Positions 35,066 to 44,611 of a stretch of 64,000 bases of DNA are shown in pieces (within the stretch, counting starts at the first letter, position 1; each line of letters opens with the position of its first letter). This DNA comes from BQWY01 sp046351095 (GTDB lineage: Bacteria > Nitrospirota > Nitrospiria > Nitrospirales > Nitrospiraceae): assembly GCA_046351095.1 (NCBI GenBank), contig JAXLZC010000001.1, positions 1,426,001-1,490,000 on the forward strand, in the 5' to 3' direction. Under the pieces are notes generated by a model. It was not told the DNA's origin, made no database searches, and saw only the letters and a list, made by a program, of their open reading frames with translations. Both the position numbers and the translations under genes were made by a program.

Positions 35066-36184
35066 TTAATAAAAGAGACTCAACCGTCTCCGTTTCACAT
35101 TCAACAGGAGGCCAAGGGAGGCCAGGGTCATGATTGTGGCACTCCCGCCGTAGCTCATCAATGGCAAAGGTATGCCCACGATGGGAAACATGCCGGCGGT
35201 CATGCCGATGTTGACGACCATACAAAAACACATCATGGCCGTCACGCCTGCCGCCAGAAGCGACCCTAAGAGGTCTTTGGCGCGGAGCGCCACCTCCACG
35301 GACAACATAATCAGAATGACGAAGAGCGCCAACAGTACCAACACGCCCGCAAACCCCCATTCCTCCGCATAGACCGCAAACACGAAGTCCGTATGGCCTT
35401 CTGGTAAAAATTTCAGTTGGCTCTGCGTGCCGCCGTAGAGGCCTTTGCCCGTGACCTCGCCCGAACCGATGGCGATACGCGACTGCATCGCGTGGTAGCC
35501 CTTCCCCGCAGGGTCGAAGTCCGGGTCGATAAACGTCAGCACCCGTTGTCGTTGATAGTCGTGTAACGACGTCCAGCCGATTTCCCAGGCGAACGGAAAC
35601 AACATCAACGAAAACAAAAAGATGATGCCCAGCGCCTTCGAGCGCATCCCGACGACCAGCAACATGGCCGCATACACGGCCATAAAACTCAGGCCGCTAC
35701 CGAGGTCCGGTTGTTTCAAAATCAGCAGGAGGCCCGGCAACATGATCGCGCCGGGAATGAGCACACGCTGCATCCAGCCCGTCCGCGGGGCCGCCGCGTA
35801 GTACGTCGCCAGCACCAAGATCAAAACGAGCTTGGCGAACTCCGACGGCTGAAACGCAAACGGGCCGATAGGAATCCAGCGCTGTGCGCCGCGACTCGTC
35901 TTCCCCATCATCAACACGACGAACAACATCAGCAAGATCAGGCCGTACAAGACGTACGAGAGGCGCGCGATCTTGTGGTAATCGACCAACCACATAAACA
36001 AAAACGCCGCGGCGCCGAGGCCGATCCACATCAACTGCTTCACGTAGAAGGCCATGCTGCCGACCTGCTGGTACGTGACGCTGTGGATCGTCATCACGCC
36101 AAGCCCGAGGATGGCGATCACCACCGCGAGGAATCGCAGGTCGAACCCGTCCAGCCGTTTGTCTTCCAACATCCGGTCGATCAT
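35066..36184 (-). CDS. rodA: Rod-shape protein RodA (SEDS peptidoglycan polymerase)
   Basis: A 372-residue integral membrane protein of about ten helices. SEDS-family segments are clear: IPIGPFAFQPSEFAKL, LKQPDLGSGLSF and PLPLMSYGGSA. RodA polymerises lipid II into glycan strands together with PBP2. Its ATG overlaps the stop of mrdA (ATGA), so the polymerase and its transpeptidase are translationally coupled. Confidence 0.97.
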   Translation of the reverse strand: MIDRMLEDKRLDGFDLRFLAVVIAILGLGVMTIHSVTYQQVGSMAFYVKQLMWIGLGAAAFLFMWLVDYHKIARLSYVLYGLILLMLFVVLMMGKTSRGAQRWIPIGPFAFQPSEFAKLVLILVLATYYAAAPRTGWMQRVLIPGAIMLPGLLLILKQPDLGSGLSFMAVYAAMLLVVGMRSKALGIIFLFSLMLFPFAWEIGWTSLHDYQRQRVLTFIDPDFDPAGKGYHAMQSRIAIGSGEVTGKGLYGGTQSQLKFLPEGHTDFVFAVYAEEWGFAGVLVLLALFVILIMLSVEVALRAKDLLGSLLAAGVTAMMCFCMVVNIGMTAGMFPIVGIPLPLMSYGGSATIMTLASLGLLLNVKRRRLSLFY

Positions 36185-38088
36185 CCGGCCGACTCCTCGC
36201 GCGCGAGATCGCCCGGCGCCACAGCGTGGGTCTCCGCATGTGCATCGGGACGCGCCGGCGCGGCCTGCGGCGGCACGATCGGCGGCATCGGCTTCATCGT
36301 CACATAGGCTTCGATCAATTGTTTGGCCAACGGCGCGGCGGCCGAGCCGCCGTGTCCCATGTGCTCGCCGAGTACCGCCACCGCGATTTTCGGTTTATCC
36401 GTCGGCGCATAGGCCACGAACCAGGCATGGTCGCGGAATTTTTTCGGGATGTCCTGCTCGGGGCCCGTGCGCAGCGCAGCGGTCTGCGCCGTCCCGGTCT
36501 TTCCCGCCATCGTCACGATCTCGGAGCGCGACCGTCCCGCCGTACCACGCTGCACCACACCGGCCAACCCCTTCTGAATCACTTTCAGTGTCTCCGCTTG
36601 CAGCGGCAATTTTTCGCGCGGCACCGTCGGCATTTCCTGCAATTGTCCGGTGGTACGATCCATCACCGCGCGCAACAAATGCGGGCGGTACGCGACACCG
36701 TCGTTCGCCACGGTCCCAACCAACGCCGCCATCTGCAGCGGCGTCACGGTGACGTAGCCCTGCCCGATCGACACGGAAATCGTCTCGCCCGGCAACCACT
36801 GCTCTTTCTTGACCTTTTCTTTCCAAGCCGGCGACGGCATGATGCCGGTGCGCTCCGACGGCAACTCGATGCCGGTTTCTTTGCCGAGGCCGAACATCTT
36901 GCCGAAATTCGAAATCGTCTCGATGCCCATCCGCTGGCCGACCTGGTAGAAATACACGTCGCACGAATGGACGATGGCTTCGTCTAGATCGACCGTCCCG
37001 TGTCCGCCCTTTTTCCAGTCGTGGAACACGCGTTTGCCGAACTGATACCCGCCGTTACAGTGCACGGGCGTCGACGGCGTCATCGTGCGGCTTTCCAACG
37101 CGGCCGCCGCCATCACGATCTTAAACGTCGAGCCGGGCGGATACTGGCCTTGTAACGCGCGGTTCGTGAGCGGGTGCCGCTCGTTCTGCACGATCTGCTC
37201 CCACTGCTTGCCCGTCAGTTCGCGCGACATCAAATTCGGGTCGAATGCGGGACGGCTGGCCAACGCCAAGACTTCGCCGTTCGTCGGATCGAGTGCGACG
37301 ATTGCGCCGTCTTCCTCGCCGAGTAAATCCTCTGCGAGTTTTTGCAGGCGCACATCGATCGTCAGATACAAGTCGTTCCCGGCATGCGGCCGTTCGATCA
37401 CGGTCGTGCGTTTGGCGTGGCCGAGCGCGTCGACTTCCACACTCTTTTGACCGGCCTTGCCACGCATCACCCGGTCGAACGACTTTTCGACGCCGTACTG
37501 TCCAACGAGGCTGCCTTGATGCAGGTCTTCCGCATCGGACCGTTCCAATTGCTCCGGCGACACTTCGCCGACGTAGCCGATCAAGTGGCCGCCGACGACG
37601 CCGTTGACGTAATTACGCTGCGACTCGACCTCGACCATCACGCCCGGTAAATCCAGCTTGTGCGATTCGATCAACGTCGCTTCGCGCAGCGTGAGCCGGT
37701 CTTTGATTTTTTTCGGCAACTGCCGCGGACCCTTAGCCGCAAGTTTTTTCTCGATGACTTCCGGTTCGATCCCAAGCAGGCCGGTCAGCTTGGCGACCAA
37801 CGCGGGACGATCCTTCACGTCTTCGAGCGACACATACAAGGTAAAACTCGGCACGTTGTTGGCGAGCAAGACGCCGTTGCGGTCGTAGACCAAACCGCGC
37901 GCCGGCTCGACCAGCACGGCCCGCATACGGTTATTTTCCGAGAGGTCGCGATAGTAGGGTCCATCGCGAACTTGCAGGTACCAGAGGCGCACGCCCAAGA
38001 GCGCGATCACCAGCAAGAGGCCGAAGCGCAGGATCGCCAGGCGGCGTTGCACTTCGTTCAGCGCGGCGTCGGAAGCTCCGTAACTCAT
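36181..38088 (-). CDS. mrdA: Penicillin-binding protein 2 (elongation transpeptidase)
   Basis: A 635-residue class B PBP. A membrane anchor (residues ~21-38) is followed by a pedestal domain and the transpeptidase domain with the catalytic Ser320 in STFK, the SxD-type motif SCD at 375-377 and KTG at 530-532. It cross-links glycan strands made by RodA in the elongasome. It lies between mreD and rodA, the usual order. A Pro/Ala-rich C-terminal tail of ~25 residues follows the enzyme domain. Confidence 0.97.
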   Translation of the reverse strand: MSYGASDAALNEVQRRLAILRFGLLLVIALLGVRLWYLQVRDGPYYRDLSENNRMRAVLVEPARGLVYDRNGVLLANNVPSFTLYVSLEDVKDRPALVAKLTGLLGIEPEVIEKKLAAKGPRQLPKKIKDRLTLREATLIESHKLDLPGVMVEVESQRNYVNGVVGGHLIGYVGEVSPEQLERSDAEDLHQGSLVGQYGVEKSFDRVMRGKAGQKSVEVDALGHAKRTTVIERPHAGNDLYLTIDVRLQKLAEDLLGEEDGAIVALDPTNGEVLALASRPAFDPNLMSRELTGKQWEQIVQNERHPLTNRALQGQYPPGSTFKIVMAAAALESRTMTPSTPVHCNGGYQFGKRVFHDWKKGGHGTVDLDEAIVHSCDVYFYQVGQRMGIETISNFGKMFGLGKETGIELPSERTGIMPSPAWKEKVKKEQWLPGETISVSIGQGYVTVTPLQMAALVGTVANDGVAYRPHLLRAVMDRTTGQLQEMPTVPREKLPLQAETLKVIQKGLAGVVQRGTAGRSRSEIVTMAGKTGTAQTAALRTGPEQDIPKKFRDHAWFVAYAPTDKPKIAVAVLGEHMGHGGSAAAPLAKQLIEAYVTMKPMPPIVPPQAAPARPDAHAETHAVAPGDLAREESAG

Positions 38089-38112
38089 GGCGGACCGATT
38101 CGTTCCTTGTCG

Positions 38113-38628
38113 CTAGAACCGATTCATGCGCGTCACCGGCACGGCAACGCCCGTAAACAGCGGCAACACGGAGGTGAGCAGCCAAAAGACCAACGCGGCC
38201 AGCGCCGCATCCAGCAGCGCCTGCGGCAACAACAGTGTGGGCACGGTCATCAACGCGTCGAGCGGCGAATGCCCGCGCGCCAAATATAAAAACGCCAGCC
38301 CGCTTACCGTCGAAAGCACCAAGCCGGAGACGGCCACGACCAACGTCGTCACTTGCACGACCTGCCGTCCGATCAGACCGGCCGCGATGCCGAGTACACC
38401 TTTGGTAATCAGGTTGGGAAAGGCCACGCCCGCGGAAAACAAATCCTGCACGAACCCCAAGACCAAGCCCATCAACGCGCCTTCCAACTCGCCGGTCAGC
38501 AGGCCGATCAAGACGACGGCGATCAAGACAAGATCGGGCTCGACGCGCTGGAAACTGAAATGGCCGAGGACCGTCGTCTGCAAGGGCACGGCAAACACGA
38601 CGAGCCCGAGGTACAACCAGGTCTTCAT
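38113..38628 (-). CDS. mreD: Rod-shape protein MreD
   Basis: A 171-residue protein made almost wholly of membrane segments (about five), as expected of MreD. It links MreC and the SEDS/PBP pair in the elongation complex. The ATG at 38628 overlaps the mreC stop (ATGA). The frame is open upstream into mreC, but the coupled start and the family length argue for this one. Confidence 0.92.
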   Translation of the reverse strand: MKTWLYLGLVVFAVPLQTTVLGHFSFQRVEPDLVLIAVVLIGLLTGELEGALMGLVLGFVQDLFSAGVAFPNLITKGVLGIAAGLIGRQVVQVTTLVVAVSGLVLSTVSGLAFLYLARGHSPLDALMTVPTLLLPQALLDAALAALVFWLLTSVLPLFTGVAVPVTRMNRF

Positions 38629-39503
38629 GGCGCCTTCGGCGTCTTCTTCGGAGCCAATTGGAAGGTGTCCGCCGCCGGTGCGTCGGCCGACTTCGTGATG
38701 ACCAAGACTTCTTCGAGTTTGGAGAAGTTCACGGCCGGTTCGACCACGGCCACCTGGAACAATTCGCCTTCGTCTTTTTCGATCTTCGTCAACGTCCCGA
38801 TCGGGATGCCGCGCGGGAACCCGCCGACGAGGCCGGACGTGACGATCCAATCGCCGTCCTGCATACCGGCCAGCAACGGTAAGTATTTCATCCGTACGCC
38901 GCGCTGCGCGGTGCCTTCGACGATACCTTCGTCCCGCGTGCGTTGCAGCAACCCGGCGATGGCGTTGTTCGGATCGGTCAGCAGCAACACCACCGCGGTC
39001 GTATGCGTGGTCTTCACGACGCGACCGACGACGCCCACCGGCGTGACGACGCCCATCTCCGACTCCACGCCGTCGGATTCGCCCTTATCGATCAAGATCG
39101 CCTGGTACCAATTCGTCGCGTCTTTGCCGATCACACGCGCGGCGACGGTCTGGAACGGTTGCCGCTCTTGAAATTGCAGCATCCCCGCCAGCCGCTGCGC
39201 CAATTGCGCCGACTCGCGCAGCCGATTGTTTTCTTCGCGCAGCAATTCGACGTCGCGCACGAGGCGGCGATTGTCTTCATGGACGGTCTGGAGCGCAATG
39301 TAGCCGTCCCACAGTTCGCGGGTGGCGGAGGAGATCCCCGAGAAGGCTTCGATCGGCCAGGCGAGCACGCGCCCGACCGGCCCGCCGAATTGCAGCAGGA
39401 GTCCTTGCGTCTGTGCGGGAAGCAACAGGAGAAGGAGCAGGAAGAGGGCGACCAGCGCCAGAATGAAGCGCCGGGACCCGTATGTCAGACGAGCTATGGT
39501 CAT
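38625..39503 (-). CDS. mreC: Rod-shape protein MreC
   Basis: A 292-residue protein with an N-terminal membrane helix (~13-31), a coiled coil (~65-100, LVRDVELLREENNRLRE) and the two-lobed periplasmic beta domain (ARVIGKDATNWYQAILIDKG; GVVTPVGVVGRVV). MreC organises PBP2-RodA in the periplasm. It lies 22 bases after mreB in the same direction. Confidence 0.96.
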   Translation of the reverse strand: MTIARLTYGSRRFILALVALFLLLLLLLPAQTQGLLLQFGGPVGRVLAWPIEAFSGISSATRELWDGYIALQTVHEDNRRLVRDVELLREENNRLRESAQLAQRLAGMLQFQERQPFQTVAARVIGKDATNWYQAILIDKGESDGVESEMGVVTPVGVVGRVVKTTHTTAVVLLLTDPNNAIAGLLQRTRDEGIVEGTAQRGVRMKYLPLLAGMQDGDWIVTSGLVGGFPRGIPIGTLTKIEKDEGELFQVAVVEPAVNFSKLEEVLVITKSADAPAADTFQLAPKKTPKAP

Positions 39504-39525
39504 CCGTCAACTCGGACGGAACCGA

Positions 39526-40575
39526 TCAACGTGTGCTGCTGTACTGCGACATGACGGAGACTTTGCGGAGCAAGTCCAACTCGTCCAAAATCTTGCCGAC
39601 CCCCAGCACGACCGACGTGAGCGGATCGTCCACCGTGATGATGGGCAGGTTGGTTTCCTCGCGCAAGCGCGTGTCCATGCCCTTCAACAACGATCCGCCG
39701 CCCGTCAGCACGATGCCGCGGTCGATAATGTCTCCGGCCAGCTCGGGCGGCGTGTTTTCCAGCGCCACCTTGATGGCATTCACGATCGTCCCGATCGGTT
39801 CCTGCAACGCCTCGCGAATCTCCGCATCGTCCACCACCAACGTGCGCGGGATTCCGGAGATCAAATCCCGCCCCTTGATCATCATCGTTTTCCGCTCTTC
39901 GAACGGATAGGCCGAGCCGATTTCCACCTTCACGCGCTCCGCCATATGTTCGCCAACGAGCAAGTTGTACTTCTTCTTGATGTAATTCATGATCGCATCG
40001 TCCATGCGATCGCCCGCCACCTTGACGGACTCGCTGTAGACGATGCCGCCCAATGAAATGACGGCGATGTCCGTCGTGCCGCCGCCGATATCCACCACCA
40101 TGTTGCCCGACGGCTCGGTGATGGGCAGCCCCGCGCCGATCGCAGCCGCCACCGGCTCTTCGATCAAATAGACTTCGCGCGCGCCGGCCAATTCCGCCGA
40201 ATCTCGCACCGCGCGCTGCTCCACCTGCGTGATCCGCGAGGGCACGCCGATGATGATACGCGGCCGCACGAACGCGCTGCGGTTGTGCGCCTTCTGAATG
40301 AAGTGGCGCAACATACTCTCGGCCATTTCGAAGTCGGCGATCACGCCTTCCTTCATCGGACGCACCGCCGTGATGTTGCCTGGCGTACGGCCCAACATCT
40401 TCTTGGCGTCGGCGCCGACGGCCAGCACCTTTTCGGTTTTCTTTTCGACGGCCACCACCGACGGTTCGTTCAACACGATCCCGCGGCCGCGTACGTAGAC
40501 CAATGTGGTGGCGGTGCCCAAATCGATGGCAAGATCGTTCGAGAACCAGCCGAGCATGTCGCTACCGAGTCCCAC
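39526..40575 (-). CDS. mreB: Actin-like cell-shape protein MreB
   Basis: A 349-residue bacterial actin. The ATPase phosphate loops are visible (DLGTATTLVYVRGRG and VVDIGGGTTDIAVIS), as is the adenosine segment LTGGGSLLKGMD. It polymerises under the membrane and directs cell elongation. The GTG at 40575 is chosen because AAGGGAG lies seven bases before it. First gene of mreB-mreC-mreD-mrdA-rodA. Confidence 0.97.
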   Translation of the reverse strand: MGLGSDMLGWFSNDLAIDLGTATTLVYVRGRGIVLNEPSVVAVEKKTEKVLAVGADAKKMLGRTPGNITAVRPMKEGVIADFEMAESMLRHFIQKAHNRSAFVRPRIIIGVPSRITQVEQRAVRDSAELAGAREVYLIEEPVAAAIGAGLPITEPSGNMVVDIGGGTTDIAVISLGGIVYSESVKVAGDRMDDAIMNYIKKKYNLLVGEHMAERVKVEIGSAYPFEERKTMMIKGRDLISGIPRTLVVDDAEIREALQEPIGTIVNAIKVALENTPPELAGDIIDRGIVLTGGGSLLKGMDTRLREETNLPIITVDDPLTSVVLGVGKILDELDLLRKVSVMSQYSSTR

Positions 40576-40663
40576 GGTCGCACTCCCTTCTCACCCGTTG
40601 CGCACGACGGGTCGTATGTTCGTCGCTGCACGGCGGGAGACGAGATCGACTCGCCCGCCGACG

Positions 40664-41179
40664 TTACAGCCCTGTCGATCCACTCGGCCGATCCGACGAT
40701 CCGCTTACCGCAGGCGATTCGCTTTCCAACACCTGCGTCCGCGCCAATTCGTCGCCGAGTCGCAACCCACGATCGTTTCCGATCACCAATAGCCCTTCGA
40801 ATCCCGCCACCGCCGCGGCAAGGAGCCATCCGGCGAATGGAATCTGGAAGAGAAGAAAGAGTACCGCGAAAGGAAGATTTCGAATAATGGATTCGGAAAA
40901 CGATGCAGCCTGGTGTCGAGCCGTGCTCCAGGTGCGGAGTCCGACCAGACGCTTTCCCAAGCTGCGTCCCTGCGACAATCCGTCCGCGGCAATTAAGTAG
41001 GTGAGACCGGCAAAGAATCCGACCGAAGGAACTGCCTGCTGAACGGACGCCGCGACGAGCAGATCCACGCACCGCGCCAACGCGCGATTGAGTACATGCG
41101 CTTTGGTGTAGTACCGAGCCGCCGCCTCCGAGACCGCGGCAATGGCTTGGTCATCCTGCTGAATGGCGTGGACTCCCAA
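40664..41179 (-). CDS. RDD-family membrane protein
   Basis: About 171 residues with an RDD-type core: the RCVDLLV helix, a second helix ending AADGLSQGRSLGKRLVGLR and a third hydrophobic region (RNLPFAVLFLLFQIPFAGWLL). RDD proteins are small membrane proteins, some acting as ion exchangers; the function here is unknown. The frame is open to 41275, but a good promoter (41189-41217) would start the transcript near 41182, so a TTG at 41179 or a later codon is the probable start. Confidence 0.65.
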   Translation of the reverse strand: MGVHAIQQDDQAIAAVSEAAARYYTKAHVLNRALARCVDLLVAASVQQAVPSVGFFAGLTYLIAADGLSQGRSLGKRLVGLRTWSTARHQAASFSESIIRNLPFAVLFLLFQIPFAGWLLAAAVAGFEGLLVIGNDRGLRLGDELARTQVLESESPAVSGSSDRPSGSTGL

Positions 41180-41188
41180 CTCACCCGC

Positions 41189-41217
41189 AGTATAACAAAT
41201 ACACCTAAGCACCTCAA
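41189..41217 (-). promoter_or_regulatory. Promoter of the RDD gene
   Basis: On the minus strand TTGAGG (41217-41212), a 17-base spacer and TATACT (41194-41189). It implies a very short or absent 5' leader for the RDD gene. Confidence 0.55.
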
Positions 41218-41439
41218 ACGAAGAAGACGATCCGCGACGGCTCGCCGCCGGAGCGTCTCCGCGCTTTTCCCACAAAACTTTTCCCTACGCGACATTGCCC
41301 GCTCTCCCGCCGTCACGCAGATGCACGAACCTGTCGTGCTCTCGTCGACAGGACGTACCTAAATGGTGATGCACCTCCATATGTCATATCGTCGCGTCTG
41401 GTGTGCGCCATCTCGCGACCCGCTTCGGCCTGCCGCGCC

Positions 41440-41469
41440 TTGCCTCGCCTCCCATGCGCCTTGTACAAT
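41440..41469 (+). promoter_or_regulatory. Promoter of the SurA/PpiD-like gene
   Basis: TTGCCT (41440-41445), 18 bases, TACAAT (41464-41469), about 24 bases upstream of the ATG. TGGAGGA follows as the ribosome site. Confidence 0.5.
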
Positions 41470-41492
41470 GTGCGCGTCCTTCTGGAGGATCC

Positions 41493-42188
41493 ATGATCAA
41501 GCTGTTGCGCGACGTCAATCACGAACACCCCTGGGTCATCAAAACCATCATGCTCACGTTGGCGGCAGCCTTCGTCATCACGATGGGCTGGTGGGGCTTC
41601 AACGAACAATCGACCGACGCCATCGCCACGGTCGGCGACATGCGCGTGAGCCAGGACGAATTTCGACGCGTCTACGAAAACGCCTATCGCTACTACCGCG
41701 AAAATACCCAAGGCGAGGTGAAGGACGAAACCGTTAAGCAGATGGTCATCGAAAACCTCGTCGATAGCCGCCTCTGGACGACGGTCGCACACCAGATGGG
41801 CCTCACCGTCTCGGCGGACGACCTGCGCGAGAGTATTCTCAATCGGCCCGATTTCCAGAAGGACGGCAAGTTCGACCCGGATCTGTATAAGCGGATCTTG
41901 TCGGCAAACCGTCTGACGCCCGCTTCGTTCGAAGCGATGCAGGCCTCCGACTTGCTGGCCGCGAAAGCGCGCCTGATGGTGCGCGATTCCGTCGCGCTGA
42001 CGCCGGCGGAAGTCGCCGAAGCGCAATCCCTCTCCGCGCGCCAATCGCAAGCCGGTGCCGCGAAGGACCAGAGCCAGGAGTCGCTCGTGCGTGACTTCCT
42101 CGCACAAAAGCAGCAACGTGCGTTAGCCGCCTACACGGAAGAGTTGAAGAAGTCGATCCAGGTGAAGGTGAAGAAGGAACTGCTCTAG
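41493..42188 (+). CDS. SurA/PpiD N-terminal-domain chaperone-like protein
   Basis: A 231-residue protein with one membrane helix (~18-36) and a periplasmic domain similar to the chaperone part of PpiD/SurA (VGDMRVSQDEFRRVYENAYR; ENLVDSRLWTTVAHQMGLTVSADDLRESI). No PPIase (parvulin) domain follows, so it is a short chaperone-only form. TGGAGGA precedes the ATG. It is a lone plus-strand gene in a minus-strand block, convergent with queA. Confidence 0.82.
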   Translation: MIKLLRDVNHEHPWVIKTIMLTLAAAFVITMGWWGFNEQSTDAIATVGDMRVSQDEFRRVYENAYRYYRENTQGEVKDETVKQMVIENLVDSRLWTTVAHQMGLTVSADDLRESILNRPDFQKDGKFDPDLYKRILSANRLTPASFEAMQASDLLAAKARLMVRDSVALTPAEVAEAQSLSARQSQAGAAKDQSQESLVRDFLAQKQQRALAAYTEELKKSIQVKVKKELL

Positions 42189-42276
42189 TAATGTTGAATG
42201 TTTAATTTTTAGTGTTGAATGGAAACAGCGAGGGCAGGATCTCCGTCAGACATTCAACATTAAACATTCACCATTA
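42189..42276. repeat. AT-rich 26-bp inverted repeat between convergent genes
   Basis: The left arm (42189-42221) and right arm (42251-42276) are complementary at 25 of 26 positions once a seven-base insertion (TTTTTAG) in the left arm is removed. The arms contain repeated TGTTGAATG words and stand out from the GC-rich surroundings. The arms abut the stop codons of both genes, so a bidirectional terminator or a small mobile palindrome are both possible. Confidence 0.75.
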
Positions 42277-43296
42277 TTAAAGAATCAGCATCGCGTCGCC
42301 GTAGGAATAAAACCGATACCGCTCCTGCACCGCCGTTCGATAGGCCTCTCGCATCGGCTCCACCCCGGCCAACGCCGACACCAACATCAGCAGCGTCGTC
42401 TTCGGGAAGTGAAAATTCGTCAGCATCCCGTCCACGGCGCGGAAGCGATACCCCGGGGTGATGTAGAGCCGCGTCTCGCCCGTTCGCGCCGTCACCTGCC
42501 CTGACTCGTCCAACGACGACTCCAACGTCCGGACCGACGTGGTGCCGACGGCAATAATACGACGCCCCTCGGCCTTCGCCCTGCGCACCAGCGCCGCCGT
42601 TTCGGCGGACACCGTCGCCCATTCCGCGTCCATCGTATGCTGCTCGATCGCCTCGGCCGTGACGGGCTTAAACGTCCCGAGGCCGACATGCAACGTCACC
42701 GTGGCCCAGTCGATCCCACGCGCGGCCAGTTGCCGACGAATTGATGCCGTCAGGTGCAGGCCGGCGGTCGGCGCCGCAATCGCCCCTTCGGCCGCCGCAT
42801 AGGACGTCTGATACCACTCGCGATCCGCCGCTTCAGGCTCGCGCTTGATGTAGGGCGGCAACGGCATCCGACCGATCGACTCCATCACCTCGCGCACCGG
42901 CTTCCGACTTTCCACCCGAACGACGGTTTCTTCCGCATTGCGCCGGATAATGACGGCGCGAGCTTCGTCGGTCAGCTCCAAGACCTGCCCGACCGGCAAT
43001 CGTCCCTTTGCCAAGACCGACCACTCGGTATCCGAATGCGGCCGGACAAACAACAGATCCACACGACCGCCGGAACCGGCCTTCCGCGCCGCCACTCGCG
43101 CGGGCAACACCTTGGTGTCGTTGCCGATCAACAGATCGCCGGGCGACAACACCATCGGCAGATCCGCCACGCGATGGTGCGATAACGACCCAGTACGACG
43201 ATCGACGACAAGCAGGCGCGCCTGCTCGCGCGGCTCTGCCGGTCTGGTCGCAATCAACGAAGGATCGAACGGAAAGTCGAACGTGGAAAGATTCAT
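42277..43296 (-). CDS. queA: S-adenosylmethionine:tRNA ribosyltransferase-isomerase
   Basis: A 339-residue QueA, which transfers the ribosyl part of SAM to preQ1 in tRNA to form epoxyqueuosine. Family segments: FDFPFDPSLIATRPAEPRE at the start, SYAAAEGAIAAPTAGLHLT and LHVGLGTFKPV, and LTNFHFPKTTLLMLVSA near the end. The ATG at 43296 overlaps the stop of the SpoIID gene (ATGA). No other queuosine gene is in the window. Confidence 0.96.
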   Translation of the reverse strand: MNLSTFDFPFDPSLIATRPAEPREQARLLVVDRRTGSLSHHRVADLPMVLSPGDLLIGNDTKVLPARVAARKAGSGGRVDLLFVRPHSDTEWSVLAKGRLPVGQVLELTDEARAVIIRRNAEETVVRVESRKPVREVMESIGRMPLPPYIKREPEAADREWYQTSYAAAEGAIAAPTAGLHLTASIRRQLAARGIDWATVTLHVGLGTFKPVTAEAIEQHTMDAEWATVSAETAALVRRAKAEGRRIIAVGTTSVRTLESSLDESGQVTARTGETRLYITPGYRFRAVDGMLTNFHFPKTTLLMLVSALAGVEPMREAYRTAVQERYRFYSYGDAMLIL

Positions 43297-44609
43297 CGCG
43301 CCGGTGTCGGCGCTGGCTGTAGCGGCAAGGCGCCAGACGGCGCTGCAGGCGGCGCAACCGGCGGCACGGGGGAGAGATCGACATCGGCCACCGACTTCAA
43401 CTCTGTGCCCGGGTAGTAGTACGCAAGGATCGTGTGGAACGGGTAGCCCAGCTCGGCCAACTGTTTGGCGCCCCACTGGCACATCCCCACACCGTGGCCT
43501 GCGCCGAATCCGCTAAACACCACTTCGTTGGCGATCGATTCGATTTCGAAGCGTGTGCTGGGCAACGCGCTGTAGCCGACAACCTTCCGAAGGTCTTCGC
43601 CGCGCAACACTAGCTCGCCCTCCGAATGCAGCAGACGCACGCGTGTCACGCGGCCCGCGCGACTAAAGGCAAACGGCGTGACGCTCGCAATCGTCCCGAC
43701 GGGCACGCCCAGTTGCCGAAGGCTCCGTTCCACTTTTTCGAGCGGCACCGACACCCGCCAGCGATAGTAGGGCGAATTCGTATCGAAGGGACATTGGACG
43801 CCGCGCAGGTACGGCAGGTCCTTGGACCAGACGTTCATCGCATCTTCCGTCGGGCCGGCGGCCGTCGACGAAAAGGCCGCATAAATCGGTCGCCCCTGAT
43901 GGCTGAGCACGAGCCCACGTGTGCCGTCCACCGCGCGCATGACCGGCTCGTCGACACCGCGTGTGCCCTGGTACACCTGATCTTGTGTGCTCGCAACGAC
44001 ATCGAACTCGCGCCCGGGATTTTGTGTGCGTTGATACAACGCGTAGGTGCGCGCCGCCACGGCCTGCGCCTTGAGCAACTCCGGATGCCAGCCGGCATTC
44101 ACTTCAGCAGGCACCACACCCATTACGTAATCTTCCACGTTCAGGTCGTTCACGACCAAGAGGCCGCGTCCCCGTTGATAGACCTGCAGCGCGCCTTTGA
44201 GCGGCCAACGCGCAACCGGACTCGTCCCACCGACGATGGTCACGCCGCCGCCCGGCATCGCTTTTAACGATCCTCCAGGCCCTTGAATGGCAAGCACCGT
44301 CAACCGTCCCGTCGCACCGACGACCGTGAGCCGCTCGCTGACGACGGTCGAGGCATTCAACGCCACACCGCGCGCGGTCACACTTAACACGGCCGGAGCC
44401 GGTAACGTTACCCGCTGTCCTTCGAGCGTCATCACGGTCAGCGCACCTTCGCACTGGACCTCTACACGCGCGACCTCTTGCGCCACCATCACACGGATCG
44501 TGGCCGGTGTGGCCGTTGCAGCCGCATCGATAGTCGGCGTGACGACACACGACAACAGGACCGCCGTGACGAGGGAGAGGATCAGCCGTCGCGCGGACAG
44601 TGACCGCAT
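43293..44609 (-). CDS. SpoIID/LytB-domain protein
   Basis: A 438-residue exported protein: signal peptide (~residues 1-29), an N-terminal beta-rich region (~40-140) and a SpoIID domain (NVEDYVMGVVPAEVNAGWHPELLKAQAVAARTYA; FSGFGAGHGVGMCQWGA). In sporulating bacteria SpoIID is a peptidoglycan lytic transglycosylase; in non-sporulating phyla the domain has related wall-trimming or amidase-enhancer roles. Pro/Ala-rich C-terminal tail. Coupled to queA by a four-base overlap. Confidence 0.9.
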   Translation of the reverse strand: MRSLSARRLILSLVTAVLLSCVVTPTIDAAATATPATIRVMVAQEVARVEVQCEGALTVMTLEGQRVTLPAPAVLSVTARGVALNASTVVSERLTVVGATGRLTVLAIQGPGGSLKAMPGGGVTIVGGTSPVARWPLKGALQVYQRGRGLLVVNDLNVEDYVMGVVPAEVNAGWHPELLKAQAVAARTYALYQRTQNPGREFDVVASTQDQVYQGTRGVDEPVMRAVDGTRGLVLSHQGRPIYAAFSSTAAGPTEDAMNVWSKDLPYLRGVQCPFDTNSPYYRWRVSVPLEKVERSLRQLGVPVGTIASVTPFAFSRAGRVTRVRLLHSEGELVLRGEDLRKVVGYSALPSTRFEIESIANEVVFSGFGAGHGVGMCQWGAKQLAELGYPFHTILAYYYPGTELKSVADVDLSPVPPVAPPAAPSGALPLQPAPTPAR

Positions 44610-44611
44610 GT

